In this document: piece by piece, positions 1-12,877 of the stretch
Layout of the letters: each line of letters begins with the position of its first letter
Position numbering within the stretch: position 1 is the stretch's first letter
Assembly (NCBI RefSeq): GCF_021134715.1
Contig: NC_060026.1
Span: 14,561,001-14,625,000, forward strand
From: Daphnia pulex
Taxonomy: Eukaryota > Arthropoda > Branchiopoda > Diplostraca > Daphniidae
DNA: 64,000 nucleotides
Direction: 5' to 3'
Program-made: the position numbers and the translations under genes
Notes under the pieces: model-generated
The model's input: the letters and a program-made list of their open reading frames with translations, nothing else
The model's database searches: none
Told to the model about the DNA's origin: nothing

Positions 1-103
1 AATTGTGATGGATATGGACATTTGGTAAATTGCCACATATTCACCATCTTTTCGTCGAGAAAAAAATCTAATTTACCCTTTTGTTTTTAAATCTTTATTT
101 CAG

Positions 104-3100
104 TTATGCAGGGGATTGCGACATTCGTTTTAGTATCAAAGGACTTAAAGGCGGTATCAAGGACTTTCAGGTATTCACGAGCTAAGCTATACTGTATACG
201 TAAACAGAATCAATATATTCTCACACATGTTTCATTTCAATTATAAGATGTCAGGAATGCTGCGTGTGATTATGAAACCCCTAATTTCGCAAATTCCGCT
301 TTTTGGTGGCATTCAAATTTTTTTCCTCAACAGCCCGTCTGTAGATTTCAATCTGATTGGCGTGGTAGACGTATTGGATATGCCTGGCTTAAAGTATATT
401 ATTCACTTATTCATTACTATACTTGCTTCGATTTGCTTTAACATTCAATTGAAATGTTTCACAAAATGTCGTACTCATTTTTATTTTCATTGTGAACAAA
501 TCCAGTGGTATTCTACGACGCGTAATTATTGAACAAATCGGGGCTTTCCTTGTTCTACCCAACAAACTAAGTTTCACGCTATCAGATGTCGTGTCGCCCA
601 TCGTCGTGAAAATTCCCGAACCTTCTGTAAGTATCTCTCTTGTTGGTGCAATTAAGTTGTAATGGAGACGGCAAACAACAACTTATCTGTTGTTGCTGTA
701 CAGGGCGTGCTAAGAGTCCGAGTCATCGAAGCCAAGCAATTGATGAAAATGGATCGCGTCTTGGGCATTGGAAAATCAGATCCCTACGCCATCATCACGG
801 TCGGTTCTCAAGAGTTTCGCACTAAAACCATCTACAACACGGTCAATCCCAAATGGGATTTCTACTGCGAGGTAAGCTCTCAAGTTGTGCACGCAATCGT
901 GAGGGGGGGGGGATGTTAAACTGGTCCAACAGACATAAAACTAAAAAAAGAAAAAGAAAAGTAGTCCACTAGATGATTCAAAAAAAGATAAATGTGCGTT
1001 TGTAAAAACAAAACAAAAGAATCCTGAAGTAATCCCGTATGATTGCATTTAGCCGAGAGAGTGCATTTTTGATTCCAAGTGTGCTGATGCGTTTCCAACT
1101 TTTTGCATTTGTTTTCTTTTTTTGCCACTCACGAAGTATGTTGTAAGCGAGCGAAGAAGTCAGCTCTGCTTTCTCAGAATGTTCGATCGCGATGAAACGG
1201 GTGGAGAGGATGATCCGCTGGGCAAGTAAGTTACACACACACACACAGCAGTTCATCCGGCGCCTCGTTTCGCCTTTTATATTCTTACATGTGCTGAGCT
1301 CCGCCCTTTTCCTTTTTTTTAAAATTATCCTTTGCCGTTGTTACATATTTCTTCTTTCATCTTACTCTTTTATTTTGTCACGTACTGTGCTACTTTTGTT
1401 TCACAACAGCCTCATTCCACGACGATTTCATTAATAGGTAAGTGTCTCAAAACCCCTTTTGCTGATGGTTGCACAATCGCCATTGTTTATTAAATAGTAA
1501 ATCTTCTAGTGCATGTTGCGCTTTGTGAAAGTTCTTTTTTGGTGGTTAGATCTTTCCTCTTTAATTGTTCTTAACATGCCTAGAAGTTTACATCGTTTGA
1601 ATGTTTAGTCTATTCAATTTTGTGGATACTTTTGACGTATGGAGTGTCCTTGTAAACCTTCTTGACAAGTGAGAACAACCTATAACTATTTCTAAGGCAA
1701 AAGTGGAGTCTTTGCGAGCCCAGAATTGTTTCATCCAAGTATGGGATTACGACGCCGGATTTCCCGGCATACAGAATGATGATTATCTAGGAAGGTGATT
1801 TCTCTTTCATTTCTTTTTTTTTTTTTTTTTCACTTTTCACTTGCTTCTCGGTTTCTTTTTTTCCAATTTCCCCGTCTGGTCTTTTCTTCGTTTAGTTTGT
1901 CTGTTTTTATTGCAAATTTTCGTTTCGCCCGTGGCTGTTTCCTAATTGGTTTTTTTAAAGCTTTTTGCCTTTTATTGCGACTCGCCGACAATAACCGGAA
2001 TTTTACTCCCCGTAGTGATTTACATTTACTGTAAATTGGCGAATCGGCGATGGTATAAAGCGTACCGCTTATATCGTAGGTAGTCGCGCGTTCAACCGGA
2101 ATTCATTCCATTATAAACTTAGAGTATAATCTAGCTTGGTGGAAGGGCTGTGGTTTTTTTTACCGGTTTTACATTTTCGGCATGCACTTGAATGGCGCTT
2201 TGGGATGTTTACAGGAATTGTTTAGAAGGAGGCTTGTGGATTGCAATTGGTTCAGCTGCTCGTATTTGTAATTCAACTTTTAATTTAATCGACGAGATTT
2301 TAGCATTTCTCTTTTCTTTTTTTTCTTGTATCGTTTAGAGCCACGATTGATATCTACAGCATCGCCAAAGCTGGAAAGAAAGATATGGTAATGTTTTAAT
2401 TAATTATTCGTTACATTAATTTAAAAAGTTAATTTATTTTTCAACCTTTTGCAGTGGGTGACGTTGGAAGACGTCAAATCAGGAATGATCCATCTGGAGT
2501 TGACTTGGTTTAGTTTAATGGACGACCCAGTCATGTTAAAAATGGTAAATGCAATTAAAGTCATACCGTTCCGCCAGCTGCGACTATTGATTTCTTGTTT
2601 TTTTTTTCTTCTCTCCAGCACGCCGCTGAAACACAAAGCATGGGACTCAGTTCGGCGCTGCTCATAGTGTACGTCGACTCGGCCACGTCCCTCCCCGTAA
2701 GGATCACTCGATTCAAATTGAATCTGAGCTTGCTTAACGTGATTATTGTCTTCATTAGAGCGCCAGGACATCTTCAAAACCCGATCCTTATGTGATCGTG
2801 ACTGCCGGCAACCGTAGCGAGCAAACTTCAGCTCGGATGCGTACTTGCGATCCCACTTGGGAGCAGGCCCTTGTCTTCCTCGTCTGCAATCCCGAATCGG
2901 ACGATCTATATTTAAAAGTAAAAATTTTTTAAAAATCCATTTACATCATTATCAAATTTTTATAATTTCGTTTTGATTGGGGGATTTATTCGTCGGATAG
3001 GTTATGGATCAGAAAACCGGTGGAGAACTTGGTGGGGAGAAGATAACGCTAGTGTCTTTGCTAACTCTTCCCAACATGGAATTGAGTCATCAGCCGTTGA

Positions 3101-4354
3101 GCTTGAAAAATTCTGGTCCCGAAAGCAAACTCATCGTTTCCATTCGATTAAAGGTAAAAGTCTCGATTCTATCACACATTTCAGCGGGTGGTATCAAAGT
3201 TGATCCCCGTTTATTCAGGTGATGGTACCCGGGCAGCCCATGGAAGGAAACGAATCGATTTTGGATACGGGAGATTTCGCCAGCGATCCACCTCTTCCCA
3301 GTACGCCGCCACCCTCAAGTTCTGATTCGATGAAAGCCAAACCGGAGCCAAAATCGGATGCACCCGGAGGTAATGACATGCAAACTTCCGCTTCAGGATC
3401 ATCATCATCCGCCGCGGGCGACACCATTAGCCTAGGGTATGGGGTATAATATATTTCTTTTCCTCGTTTTCCTTGTCGCGTCCACGCCCCTGGGAATTTT
3501 GGAAATAATTCGCAATTATTTTTGGCACGATAGCGGAAGAAGCGAACAAACTTCGTTGTTAGACAAATCGATGAGCTCTTCAACCAACACTCTGGTGTCT
3601 GCGGCTAAATTGAGTCTCGACCGCGAATCGAATTCGTCCATTCGGCGGAGGCAAAAGGGCGGGTACGTGCCATCTTGTGTGTGTGTGTTGTTACGGTTAT
3701 AACTTTTGACGTAGTATACTACGTATACATGGAATCGCATTGTGTTGACGCGTGTGTTTTTCGGGTAATTGGCCATCCCAGGTTGCCCCCTGGCGTCGTC
3801 AGTCAAGTGCAGCTCACACTGCGCTATAGCAGTCAGCGACAGAGACTAATTATCGTCGTGCACAAAGTCAGGTATCCTATACATTTTGTTAGCCGTGGGT
3901 AGTTTGCCAACTTTTCGTATTAATGATGGGACACTTTTTCCTTATCTGCCGTGTGGAAAAAAGCCAACTGCCGGGCGGAGACCAACCCGATCCGCCCGAC
4001 CCTTATGTGAAACTCTACCTACTTCCAGATCGATCGACCAACAGCAAACGTAAAACCGAGGTACGACACAATTGCGTGTGGTTTTGTTCATTTGATGGGA
4101 GTTTCCTGTTTCATTTGCTCTTTTTTTTTGGTTCACAGATTGTAAAAGACACCGTCAATCCAGTTTTTGACGAAACTTTCGAGTACACGGTCGTCCCGAT
4201 CGACTTGCCGTCACGTGAGCTTGAAGTGAGCGTCATCAATCGCAAGGGACGGTTCGCCCGCAGTCCGCTCATGTGCAGTTGCGTCGTCATCCTGGGTCAT
4301 CACGATCTGACTCAAGCCGTCACTCAATGGTTTGAGATGAAACCGTCGGAGTAA
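104..4354 (+). CDS. Esyt2: Extended synaptotagmin (E-Syt2-like), 3' part
   Basis: Membrane-tethering and lipid-transfer protein of ER-plasma membrane contact sites; the 5' end lies left of the window. Exons read here: 104-170, 248-393, 506-626, 704-871, then either 1137-1225 or 1697-1794, then 2339-2387, 2455-2544, 2619-2696, 2759-2917, 3001-3153, 3219-3436, 3534-3662, 3782-3871, 3964-4060 and 4139-4354 (TAA). All phases agree. The first three exons encode the end of the SMP lipid-binding domain (GDCDIRFSIKGLKGG, SVDFNLIGVVDVLDMPGL). C2A follows from 704 (GVLRVRVIEAKQLMKMD, with GKSDPYA), C2B from 2619 (KPDPYVIVTAGN), then a Ser/Pro-rich linker (3219-3662) and C2C (PDPPDPYVKLYLLPD; ending FEMKPSE). 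Order SMP-C2A-C2B-linker-C2C is that of the family. Splice borders are inferred by eye; domain identity is secure. Confidence 0.93.
1137..1225 (+). other. Alternative exon for C2A calcium loop 3 (version a)
   Basis: An 89-nt exon-like block bounded by ACGAAG|T and AA|GTAAGT. Read in the frame set by exon 704-871 it gives CFLRMFDRDETGGEDDPLGK, which aligns residue for residue at its start with the exon at 1697-1794 (both have eight residues, then Q-x-C-F). It ends in the same phase (2), so it can join exon 2339-2387 to give LGK-ATIDIY. It differs from the other exon by exactly three codons. Either exon, but not both, gives a normal C2 domain. Confidence 0.75.
1697..1794 (+). other. Alternative exon for C2A calcium loop 3 (version b)
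   Basis: A 98-nt exon bounded by TCTAAG|G and GGAAG|GTGAT. It encodes CFIQVWDYDAGFPGIQNDDY plus LGR across the junction, completing C2A with the Asp pairs expected of calcium loop 3. It ends in phase 2 like its partner at 1137-1225. Confidence 0.8.
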
Positions 4355-6592
4355 ATTTTTTCCTAAGATGATCCTACCGTCGGTTTTGACAGTTACTTAT
4401 ATTTGATTACTAAATTTTTCACTTGATTTCCTTCCTCCTTTTTGAGGCCTTTTACGCAGCTCTCTTTGCCACTTTGTTTCCCGGTCAGTATTTTAATAAT
4501 AGCTTACATCCGACTGCTTAGACTCTCTCTATTATCTGAAGACACTAAGGCCCACAACGTCCAAAACTTTCAAACGTTTATTACTAATCATATTACTCTT
4601 TGACAGAAAAGGAAATACCCATGTTGCATTTGTACCGCAAATACCCGAGTGATTGTGTGATACCACAAACTGTTTTTATTTGGTCGCTGCCTTGTTTAGA
4701 AAGTAAAAGAAATTTTTTTTTTTTTTTTTTTGGTTTAGATGAAGCAGCTATTTTGTCAATTTTTTTTTTGTTTTGTTTGTGTGTGTCTTTGGACACAGGA
4801 ATTTAAAGAAAAAAGTTTGATGGCTTTGTTGGAACAGCTCTTTTTCATTTTGATATCTTTATCCTCCATCTCTTTTGTCTTTTGGGTTCTTTGTGCCATA
4901 CGTGTTTTGTTTGTATTCTTTGCGCTTGACATTTTTCCTATGGATAGAGGGGGTCTCGACTTGTCATTTTTATGCTCTCTGCCTCAATACCTATATCCTA
5001 TCAATGTTTCCCGAATATACAAACTCTATGACAAAGATGATTGGACTGATCATTCAGCATTTCAGGGCTTCCCGTTTACTCTCAGGATCTTTTAGGAAGG
5101 AGTTTCTTTTGACTACATTTTCCCGAGCTGTCATCACTCGTCAGTTGGTAATTTAACATTTCCATTTTCTTGCATGGCAGAGAATTATTTGAATGCGTTT
5201 TTTTTGTTCATAGTTTAGGTTGCCAGACTGGTTTATTTTGATTAAAAAACAAAACACAATCTGGAAGGCTGATTCTTAGCTGTCAAAGGAGATATTGGTA
5301 ACGATTATTCTGATGTGATGATTGATGAACCGATTTCCTTCGTCTGAGCAGTGCAGTGCCGACCGTGACTGCATCTACCAAGGCTTCCGTAGACTCTATT
5401 CCATCCTGGACGACCCAAACGATTTCCAAATCGATTTCCTTCCCGATTCAGACTACCATATTTCTACCAAATAAGCCTTCGAAGTTGTCACTGTCAGATT
5501 CCATAACGACAACGACGACTGGGAAACCCATCACATACGTTATCCTTACTTCTGTGACAACCGCTGATGCTCCGATGATTTCTCCCCCCCCCCCCTCCCC
5601 CCCCTCCAGGCTTCATCCAACAGTTCCGGGTTGACTGTTGTTGACAGATCACAATTAGGCAAAGACTTCATCCCAGCAACAACTAACTATTCTAGTGTAG
5701 AAAACGACAAGCACTGTTTAAAACAAAATTGGATTTCGTCGTCCCCATGGCAGTTCCCAATTAACAGCGGCTTGGGATGCAGATCAGCAGAATATCTGCC
5801 AAGATCCAGCCGGAACCGCAAACGATAATTATGCAAGATTATGCGAATTTTGACCATCCAGCAAGAAAAATTCCAGCAGACAATATGTCAGAATTTGCTT
5901 CAACAGTGCAGGCAATTAACCTCCCAATATTATGATTTAACTTGACAACCATAGGCTATCATTAAAGCGTGCAATTCCGGCATTGCGCGTTAAACTGCTG
6001 CCAGATAACACTAACGATGTTGTGACAAATTGGAATACCTTATTTTGTTTTCCTTTTTGTGAAACGGTAGCTATTTTTACCTTTCGCTATGATTTCCTTA
6101 TCTTAAAATTATTCAGATATTTTTTTTGCGTCGTGAATGAGCAATTTTCACGTGAAAAAAAACACTTCTTTCAACTCCGTCTCTGGTATCAGGTAAAATT
6201 TCCTCACCTTGGCACGATTCCAATTCTATTGTATTCTTCTCACATATTCCGCACGATTTTCCGTCTGACTCTATCAGTTGATCACCGTCGCTTGGTTGTT
6301 CAACGTGCAAAATTTGGATTTATCAACCGGCATTAACTTTGATTGAATTTGAAAATTTGGGAGTTATTTTTCGTGTGTTTTTAGAACATTCAAACGGGCC
6401 GCTTGATGGTGTTAGTCATCGTTCATAAAACAGCCAAGACTCGTCAAGGTCGAATCTTTCGTCTGCAGGTATAGGTGCAAAGGTATTTCAACACAACCCA
6501 CGCAATAGACATCTGGTTATTTCAGCCGTCTGGCTCTCGGCAGTTGGTCGCTTATTATTGTTTCAGTTAGTTATTGTGGAAAGTGCTGAGAA
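4355..6592. other. Intergenic, with a weak coding-like relic near 5355-5625
   Basis: Holds the E-Syt 3' UTR and the upstream region of the first kinase gene. T-rich tracts dominate 4700-4950. At 5355-5625 one frame reads like protein (for example DDPNDFQIDFLPDSDYHIST, then after one TAA NDDWETHHIRYPYFCDNR), which suggests a decayed exon; I do not recognise it. The last 350 bases (about 6230-6592) resemble the region upstream of the second kinase copy (about 9780-10126), so the duplication included the promoter area. Confidence 0.5.
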
Positions 6593-9327
6593 ATGTCCAA
6601 GAAATTCATCAACCACCCGGATGATTGCGTTGATGAAGCTTTAGAAGGCTTGGTTATGACCCACCTTGGTCTTCGTATTTTGGGAGAGCAACGTGTCATC
6701 GTTCATGAATCGGTAAGAATACCATTTTTTAAAAGAATTTCAGTTTATCCTTTTGTAGCTACGCCCCACTAAAATACCTAGTAATTAGACCCATATAAAA
6801 TTTCTTATTTCCTAGGTAATTGAATTACGAAAATTATTATTTTTCCAACATGTGCGTTTTATCATTTTTCGTCATTGTTTTGTTTACAGGGAAGAGCTGC
6901 AAATGGAAAGGTTGCTGTTGTTGCTGGAGGCGGCGGAGGGCATGAACCGTTCGCTGCCGGTAAACTTCAAAACGTTTGTCTAGGGAAAAGCAGCTCTTTG
7001 TTCACGATTCTTTATCCCGTTTTGCGTAGGTTTCGTCGGGCAAGGCCTTTTAACAGCAGCCGTCTGTGGCCGGGTTTTCTCTTCGCCGCCGGCTGGAGCT
7101 GTTTTAGCTGCGATCCGGGCCGCACGTTCAAGTGAAAATGGTATCATGACTTGCAAATGTACAAGAATGTAGCATTTTGTTTAAAACAAATGCTTTTAAT
7201 TGTTTAAGATGGGGTTTTATTGATCGTGATAAATTACACCGGAGATCGATTGAATTTTGGTCTGGCGCTTGAGAGAGCGCGGATGGAAAACGTTCGCGTA
7301 AGGATCGGAAAAATTTCATGTTTGATTCATATTGAAATTTAACGGAATTGATTCTAATGTAGGTGAAAATGGTCATCTGTGACGACGACTGTGCTCTTTC
7401 GAGTTCCTTCAAAGCATTTGGTCGTCGAGGATTGGCAGGATCTTTGTTCCTCATGAAGGCGGCCGGGGCGTTGTCTGAAAGAGGAGAAATGCTCGAATCG
7501 ATGGTTCACGTGTTGGAAGAGATGAAAAAGTCCATCGGCACTATCGGGGCGAGTCTGACATCGTGTAGCGTTCCAGGTAAAATGGCAAGATAAATGTGTC
7601 CTTTCAAGTCAGCTTAGTTAATGACGGTTTCATTAAAGGTGGTGAAACAATGTTTCGTTTAGAGGACGACGAAGTCGAACTAGGACTTGGTATTCACGGA
7701 GAAGCTGGAGTCAAACGAATCCAGGTACTATTTTTTAATATTAACTTGCCGGACTATGTTTTGGTTATTTCATTATTCGATAATCAGATGACGACTGCCT
7801 CCAACATAATCGAAGAAATGTTGAATCGAATGACTGACAGTGATTCGTCGTGTTCATTTCCTCTTCCATCTGGTTGTTCTGTTGCCCTGATTGTTAACAA
7901 TCTGGGCGGATTGTCCATCATGGAAATGTTCATTGCTGCTCGCGAAGCCATTAAGCAACTTGGTAACATTTCATTCTATTTCTTGTTTTTTTTTTATATA
8001 TCTAACTGAAACTAATTTGGCCTATAATTTAGAATCCCGTGAGGTTAAAGTTGTTCGCTGCTATGTCGGTCATTTGATGACGTCATTGGAAATGAGAGGA
8101 ATCCAGTTGTCCGTTTTGCGTGTAGATGAGGACGAGAGGAGTTGGTGGTTGAGTTTACTGGACGCTCCCACTTCTGCGCCTATGTGGCCACACCCACTGT
8201 ATCACGATCGAATTACACCCGAAAAACTCTCAGATGACGTTGACCACTGGGATCACATCAAAGTATTTCTTCACTTTGCTTAACCATCAAAGTAAAAATT
8301 AATTTTATTAATTCAATACAGCATCGAGGACCCAAGTTAAGCAAAAGAGGCCAGCGAGCTTTAAAGATCGCCATTCATGGTGCCGCAAGCGCATTGGAAT
8401 CTCACGTCGATCGTCTGAACGAACTGGACTCCGGATGTGGTGATGGTGACTGTGGTTCCACTCTTAACCGTTGGGTCGATGGTGCGCTATTCCTGACAAA
8501 TTTGGGGGTAAACTGTACCCGTTTAAATGACCAAAATTGTCCGTTCCAGGTATGCGCCAGATTGAACTAAAACTGAAATATCCCTGCACTGTCCTCCATC
8601 AGCTGAGTTATTTAATGGAAAGTAAAGTAGGAGGAACTTCTGGCGCTATTTACGGCATTTTTTTCGCAGCAATGGCCAAAGCTTTTGAAGTAATGGATGA
8701 CATGATTTATCATTATTTATTAATCTTTAAAAAAAAACTTTATTCGCGCTACTAAGGATTCGGATATAAGTGGAATAACACCTGAACGATGGGTTCATGC
8801 CGCTAAAGTTGGTCTTGAAGTTGTAAGGAAGTACGGCAATGTGGGGTCTGGCGACCGCACACTTGTAAGTTTCATGTTCATTTCTTAATGTGCCAATCGA
8901 CATCAATAAATCTTGACTTAACCTTTAGGTGGATGCTCTCCTGCCAGCACTGGAACATCTACAGTTTCATTCTAAAAATTGCATCAATGAGATATTGGAT
9001 GAATTATTGGCTGCCTGTGAAGTTGCAGAGGAAGAGGCTGAGAAAACTGCCGGAATGCGAGCGAGGTTTCCGTTTAAAATTAAACAATGGTATTGTAATA
9101 GTTTTTATCTAACCAAAAATTTTTTTTAAATCAGGGTCGGAAGAGCTAGCTACGTCAATGAAGATCTCTTATCGAAACCCGACGCCGGAGCCACTGCTGT
9201 CGCTATTTGGTTCCGTGGTTTTGTTTCTGCTTTAGACTCCGAGCTACATTCAGAATTCTGCGCAAGGAAGAAATGCGGAAATAGGAGAAATAGCATCAGC
9301 AGCAGTTCCTCGAGTGACGTTGAATAA
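6593..9327 (+). CDS. Tkfc: Triokinase/FMN cyclase (dihydroxyacetone kinase), copy A
   Basis: ATP-dependent phosphorylation of dihydroxyacetone and glyceraldehyde; the animal enzyme also splits FAD to cyclic FMN. Thirteen exons: 6593-6712, 6890-6959, 7030-7140, 7209-7297, 7363-7576, 7639-7724, 7788-7962, 8033-8262, 8322-8481, 8550-8689, 8757-8864, 8929-9065, 9135-9327; 610 residues, close to the usual length. The N-terminal K domain shows [12 protein letters not shown] and the substrate-binding His in [11 protein letters not shown]. The C-terminal L (ATP) domain shows the metal-binding Asp cluster in [14 protein letters not shown] and [12 protein letters not shown]. The start MSKKFINHP is shared with copy B. 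The tail ends in a Ser tract. All phases check and there are no internal stops, so it looks functional. Confidence 0.95.
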
Positions 9328-9328
9328 A
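9323..9328 (+). promoter_or_regulatory. AATAAA poly(A) signal overlapping the stop codon of copy A
   Basis: AATAAA overlaps the TAA stop at 9325-9327. If used, the 3' UTR would be only about 15-30 nt. No stronger signal is evident in the next 100 bases. Confidence 0.4.
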
Positions 9329-10126
9329 ATTCAAGGCATACGTATACATTCAGACGCAATGGGAATATTGGAATTCCCAAGAATTTTATCATCCAACTAT
9401 ACGCAATGAATTAGATTATTGTTCTTTGACCACATTGTAGTATTTTATTATCGGGACATTTATTTTAAAATACTGCGTTGTGTGATATTTCAATGGTGTT
9501 TCGGTTAAAATTTTCCATAGTGCTTGTCCGGATACTGCTATCTTAAAGATAAATAAGCTACAATTATCTTTCCTTGTTGAAATGAGTGTGGTTCAATTAT
9601 CGACATGTTTGTTTCATGTTTTCGTTTCCTTATCTTAACACGTCAGCCAATGTAGAAAAAATAGTTTTCCAATTTTGAAATGTTTTGCTTTGTTGCGCAA
9701 TTCTGACAGAGCATCGCAGTTTATTCTTATTTACATTCTTATCCATGAACACAATCCTTATAAAAGACTTACCGACTGACTTATTTATCACTCGTTCGTC
9801 TGTCCTCCATCGGTCAACGTGCAAGGTACAACGTCGATATACTTATTCAATCATGTTTTCAATTCGACTCAGTATCTTTAGATAACAGGTGTGTTGCCGT
9901 TAATAGACGTAAGCTATCGCAAAAGAAAAATATTTCCCCCCCACAACGACGAATCATCAAGGTCGAACCTCTCTCGTCAGGTGTCGGCACATTCCAATCA
10001 CTGCAACCCCCGCAACAGACACAGGCATTCTGCTCGTTTACAACCTTGGTTCTCTTATTTCTCTCGAGTTGTGCGGTCGTTTGTCGGGTTTGTACTCATA
10101 TTGGTTGTGGTAACAAGTGCTGAGAA
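9328..10126. promoter_or_regulatory. Intergenic and promoter region of kinase copy B
   Basis: A TATAAAAG box at 9759-9766 is followed about 30 nt later by an initiator-like TCACTCG stretch, suggesting transcription starts near 9790. GTGCAAG|GTAC near 9820 could be the donor of a 5' UTR intron. The last 200 bases resemble the matching region of copy A. Confidence 0.45.
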
Positions 10127-12877
10127 ATGTCCAAGAAATTCATCAACCACCCGGATGATTGCGTTGACGAAGCACTGGAAGGTTTGGTTATGACAAACCT
10201 TGGTCTTCGTATTCTGGGAGAACAACGTGTCATCGTTCACGAATCGGTAAGAAGACTATTTTTAAAATACCAAATAGAATACCTAATGTTCAGACCCATT
10301 TTAGTTTTTCTGTTAAACAAATTATTGAATTATGACTAATCTTAAGTATTCAGTACATGTATTGTAAGTTTGAAACGTGATTCAGTCGTTGTTTTGTTTA
10401 CAGGTAAAAGCTGCAAATGGAAAGGTTGGAGTTGTTGCCGGAGGCGGAGGAGGGCACGAACCGTTCGCTGCCGGTAAACTACAAAAACGTTTGGCTAGGG
10501 AAAAGCATCTGTTCACGATTCTTTATCACGTTTTGCGTAGGTTTCGTCGGGCAAGGCCTTTTAACAGCAGCCGTCTGTGGCCGGGTTTTCTCTTCGCCAC
10601 CGGCTGGAGCTGTTTTAGCTGCGATCCGGGCCGCACGTTCAAGTGAAAATGGTATCATGACTTGCATGTGAACTCAAATGTAATACTTAAGATTAATGCC
10701 AAATTATTTTGAATGATATTAGATGGTGTCTTAGTCATCGTGATAAATTACACGGGCGATCGATTGAATTTCGGTCTGGCGCTTGAGAGAGCGCGGATGG
10801 AAAACATTCGCGTAAGGATTGGAAAAATTTTATGTTTGATTCAAATTGAAATTTAACGGAATTGATTTTAATGTAGGTGGAAATGGTCATCTGTGACGAC
10901 GACTGTGCTCTTTCGAGTTCCTTCAAAGCAGTCGGTCGTCGAGGATTGGCAGGATCTTTGTTCCTCATGAAGGCCGCCGGAGCGTTGTCTGAAAGAGGAG
11001 AAAAGCTCGAATCGATGGTTCACGTGTTGGAAGAGATGAAAAAATCCATCGGCACTATTGGGGCGAGTCTAACATCGTGTAGTGTTCCAGGTAAAATGTC
11101 TATATAAAATTATCTTTTCAAGTCAGTATAGTTCATGGCGGTTCTATTGTAGGTGGTGAAACAATGTTTCGTTTAGAGGACGACGAATTCGAACTAGGAC
11201 TTGGTATTCACGGAGAAGCTGGAGTCAAAAGAATCAAGGTAAATAGTTTAAATTTAATTTTGCCAGACTAGTTTTGTTAATTTCATTATTCGATAATCAG
11301 ATGACGACTGCCTCCAACATAATCGAAGAAATGTTGAATCGAATGACTGACAGTGATTCATCTTGTTCATTTCCTCTTCCATCCGGTTGTTCTGTTGCCC
11401 TGATTGTTAACAATCTGGGCGGATTGTCCATCATGGAAATGTTCATTGCTGCTCGCGAAGCCATTAAGCAACTTGGTAACATTTCTTTTTTTATTGGGAT
11501 CTAACTAAAACTAATTTGGTCTATGATTCAGAATCCCGTGAAGTAAAAGTCGTCCGCTGCTATGTCGGTCATTTGATGACTTCGTTGGAAATGAGAGGAA
11601 TCCAGTTGTCCGTTCTGCGTGTAGACGAAGACGAGAGGAGTTGGTGGTTGAGTTTACTGGATGCTCCCACTTCTGCGCCTATGTGGCCACACCCACTGTA
11701 TCACGATCGAATTACACCCGAAAAACTCTCGGACGATGGTTACCGTTGGGATCATCACTTTGAAGTAATTTTGATTTCTCAAGTGGTCATTCAAAGGATT
11801 TACTTTTACTGTTAAACAGAATCGTGGACCGTCACTAGGCGATAGAGGCCAAAAAGCGCTAAAGATTGCAATTCACGCTGCCGCCAATGCATTGGAATCC
11901 AATGCCGATCGCCTGAACGAACTGGATTCCGGATGCGGTGATGGTGACTGTGGTTCCACTCTTAACCGATGGGCCGATGGTACTATTTAAATTCAATTTA
12001 ATTCATTTCATTCTATGAAATTGTGATCCATTATATTATGAATATAGCTGTTCGCCAGATTGATTTGGAACTGGAATACCCCTGCACCGTATTCCATCAA
12101 CTCTGTTATTTGATGGAAAGTAAAGTAGGAGGAACTTCCGGGGCTGTTTACGGTATTTTTTTCGCAGCGATGGCAAATGCTTTTGAAGTAATTCATAGCG
12201 TAATTTCCTAATTAGGAGTAATTAACTCACAACAAATTTGTTAAAATATAGGAATCGGATATTGATGATGATTTACTGCGATGGACTCATGCTTCTAAAG
12301 TTGGTATAGAAGCTGTAATGAAGTATGGTAAAGCTGAGCCTGGTGACCGCACAGTCGTAAGTTAATGAACATTTACCTACTTTATATGATGTCTAGAAAG
12401 TTGGTTTTTACTCCTAGGTGGATGCCCTTCTTCCTGCGCTAGAACATTTACAATCACATCCTAAAACTAGCATCAATGAAATATTGGATGAATTGTTAGC
12501 CGCTTCCGCTGTTGCTGAGGAAGGAGCGGAGAAAACTGCCGGAATGCGAGCGAGGTTTCCGTTTAAAGTTTTACAATGGCAACGGTCTTTTATAATTAAT
12601 AAAATGCTAACAATTCAGGGTCGGAAGAGCTAGCTACGTCAATGAAGATCTCGTAACGAAACCCGACGCTGGAGCCACTGCTGTCGCTATTTGGTTCCGT
12701 GGTTTTGTTTCTGCATTAGATTTAGAATTTCGTGAGCCTGAGCCTGAGCCAGAGCCTGAACCCGAACTGGAACCGGAAACACGTTCACGAAGCAGCAGCA
12801 GTAGTAGCAGCAGCAGCAGTTCCTCAAGTGACGAAGATAGTCTGTGTGCCTGTGCATCTGTGCATCATTTCGATTAA
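10127..12877 (+). CDS. Tkfc: Triokinase/FMN cyclase (dihydroxyacetone kinase), copy B
   Basis: Tandem duplicate of copy A with the same thirteen-exon structure: 10127-10246, 10404-10473, 10541-10651, 10723-10811, 10877-11090, 11153-11238, 11301-11475, 11532-11764, 11820-11979, 12048-12187, 12252-12356, 12418-12554, 12619-12877; 632 residues. Catalytic motifs match copy A ([33 protein letters not shown]). Even several introns align with those of copy A, so the duplication is fairly young or has been homogenised. It differs at the C-terminus: an acidic Glu-Pro repeat and a long Ser tract precede a new ending, [12 protein letters not shown]. The stop codon at 12875-12877 directly abuts a fold-back element. 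Confidence 0.95.

Noticed and set aside
916-1256. Minus-strand ORFs within the E-Syt intron
   Set aside because: Low-complexity, no domain, and they overlap the alternative exon on the other strand.
3211-3806. Minus-strand ORFs opposite the E-Syt linker exons
   Set aside because: Shadows of the Ser/Pro-rich coding frame on the plus strand.
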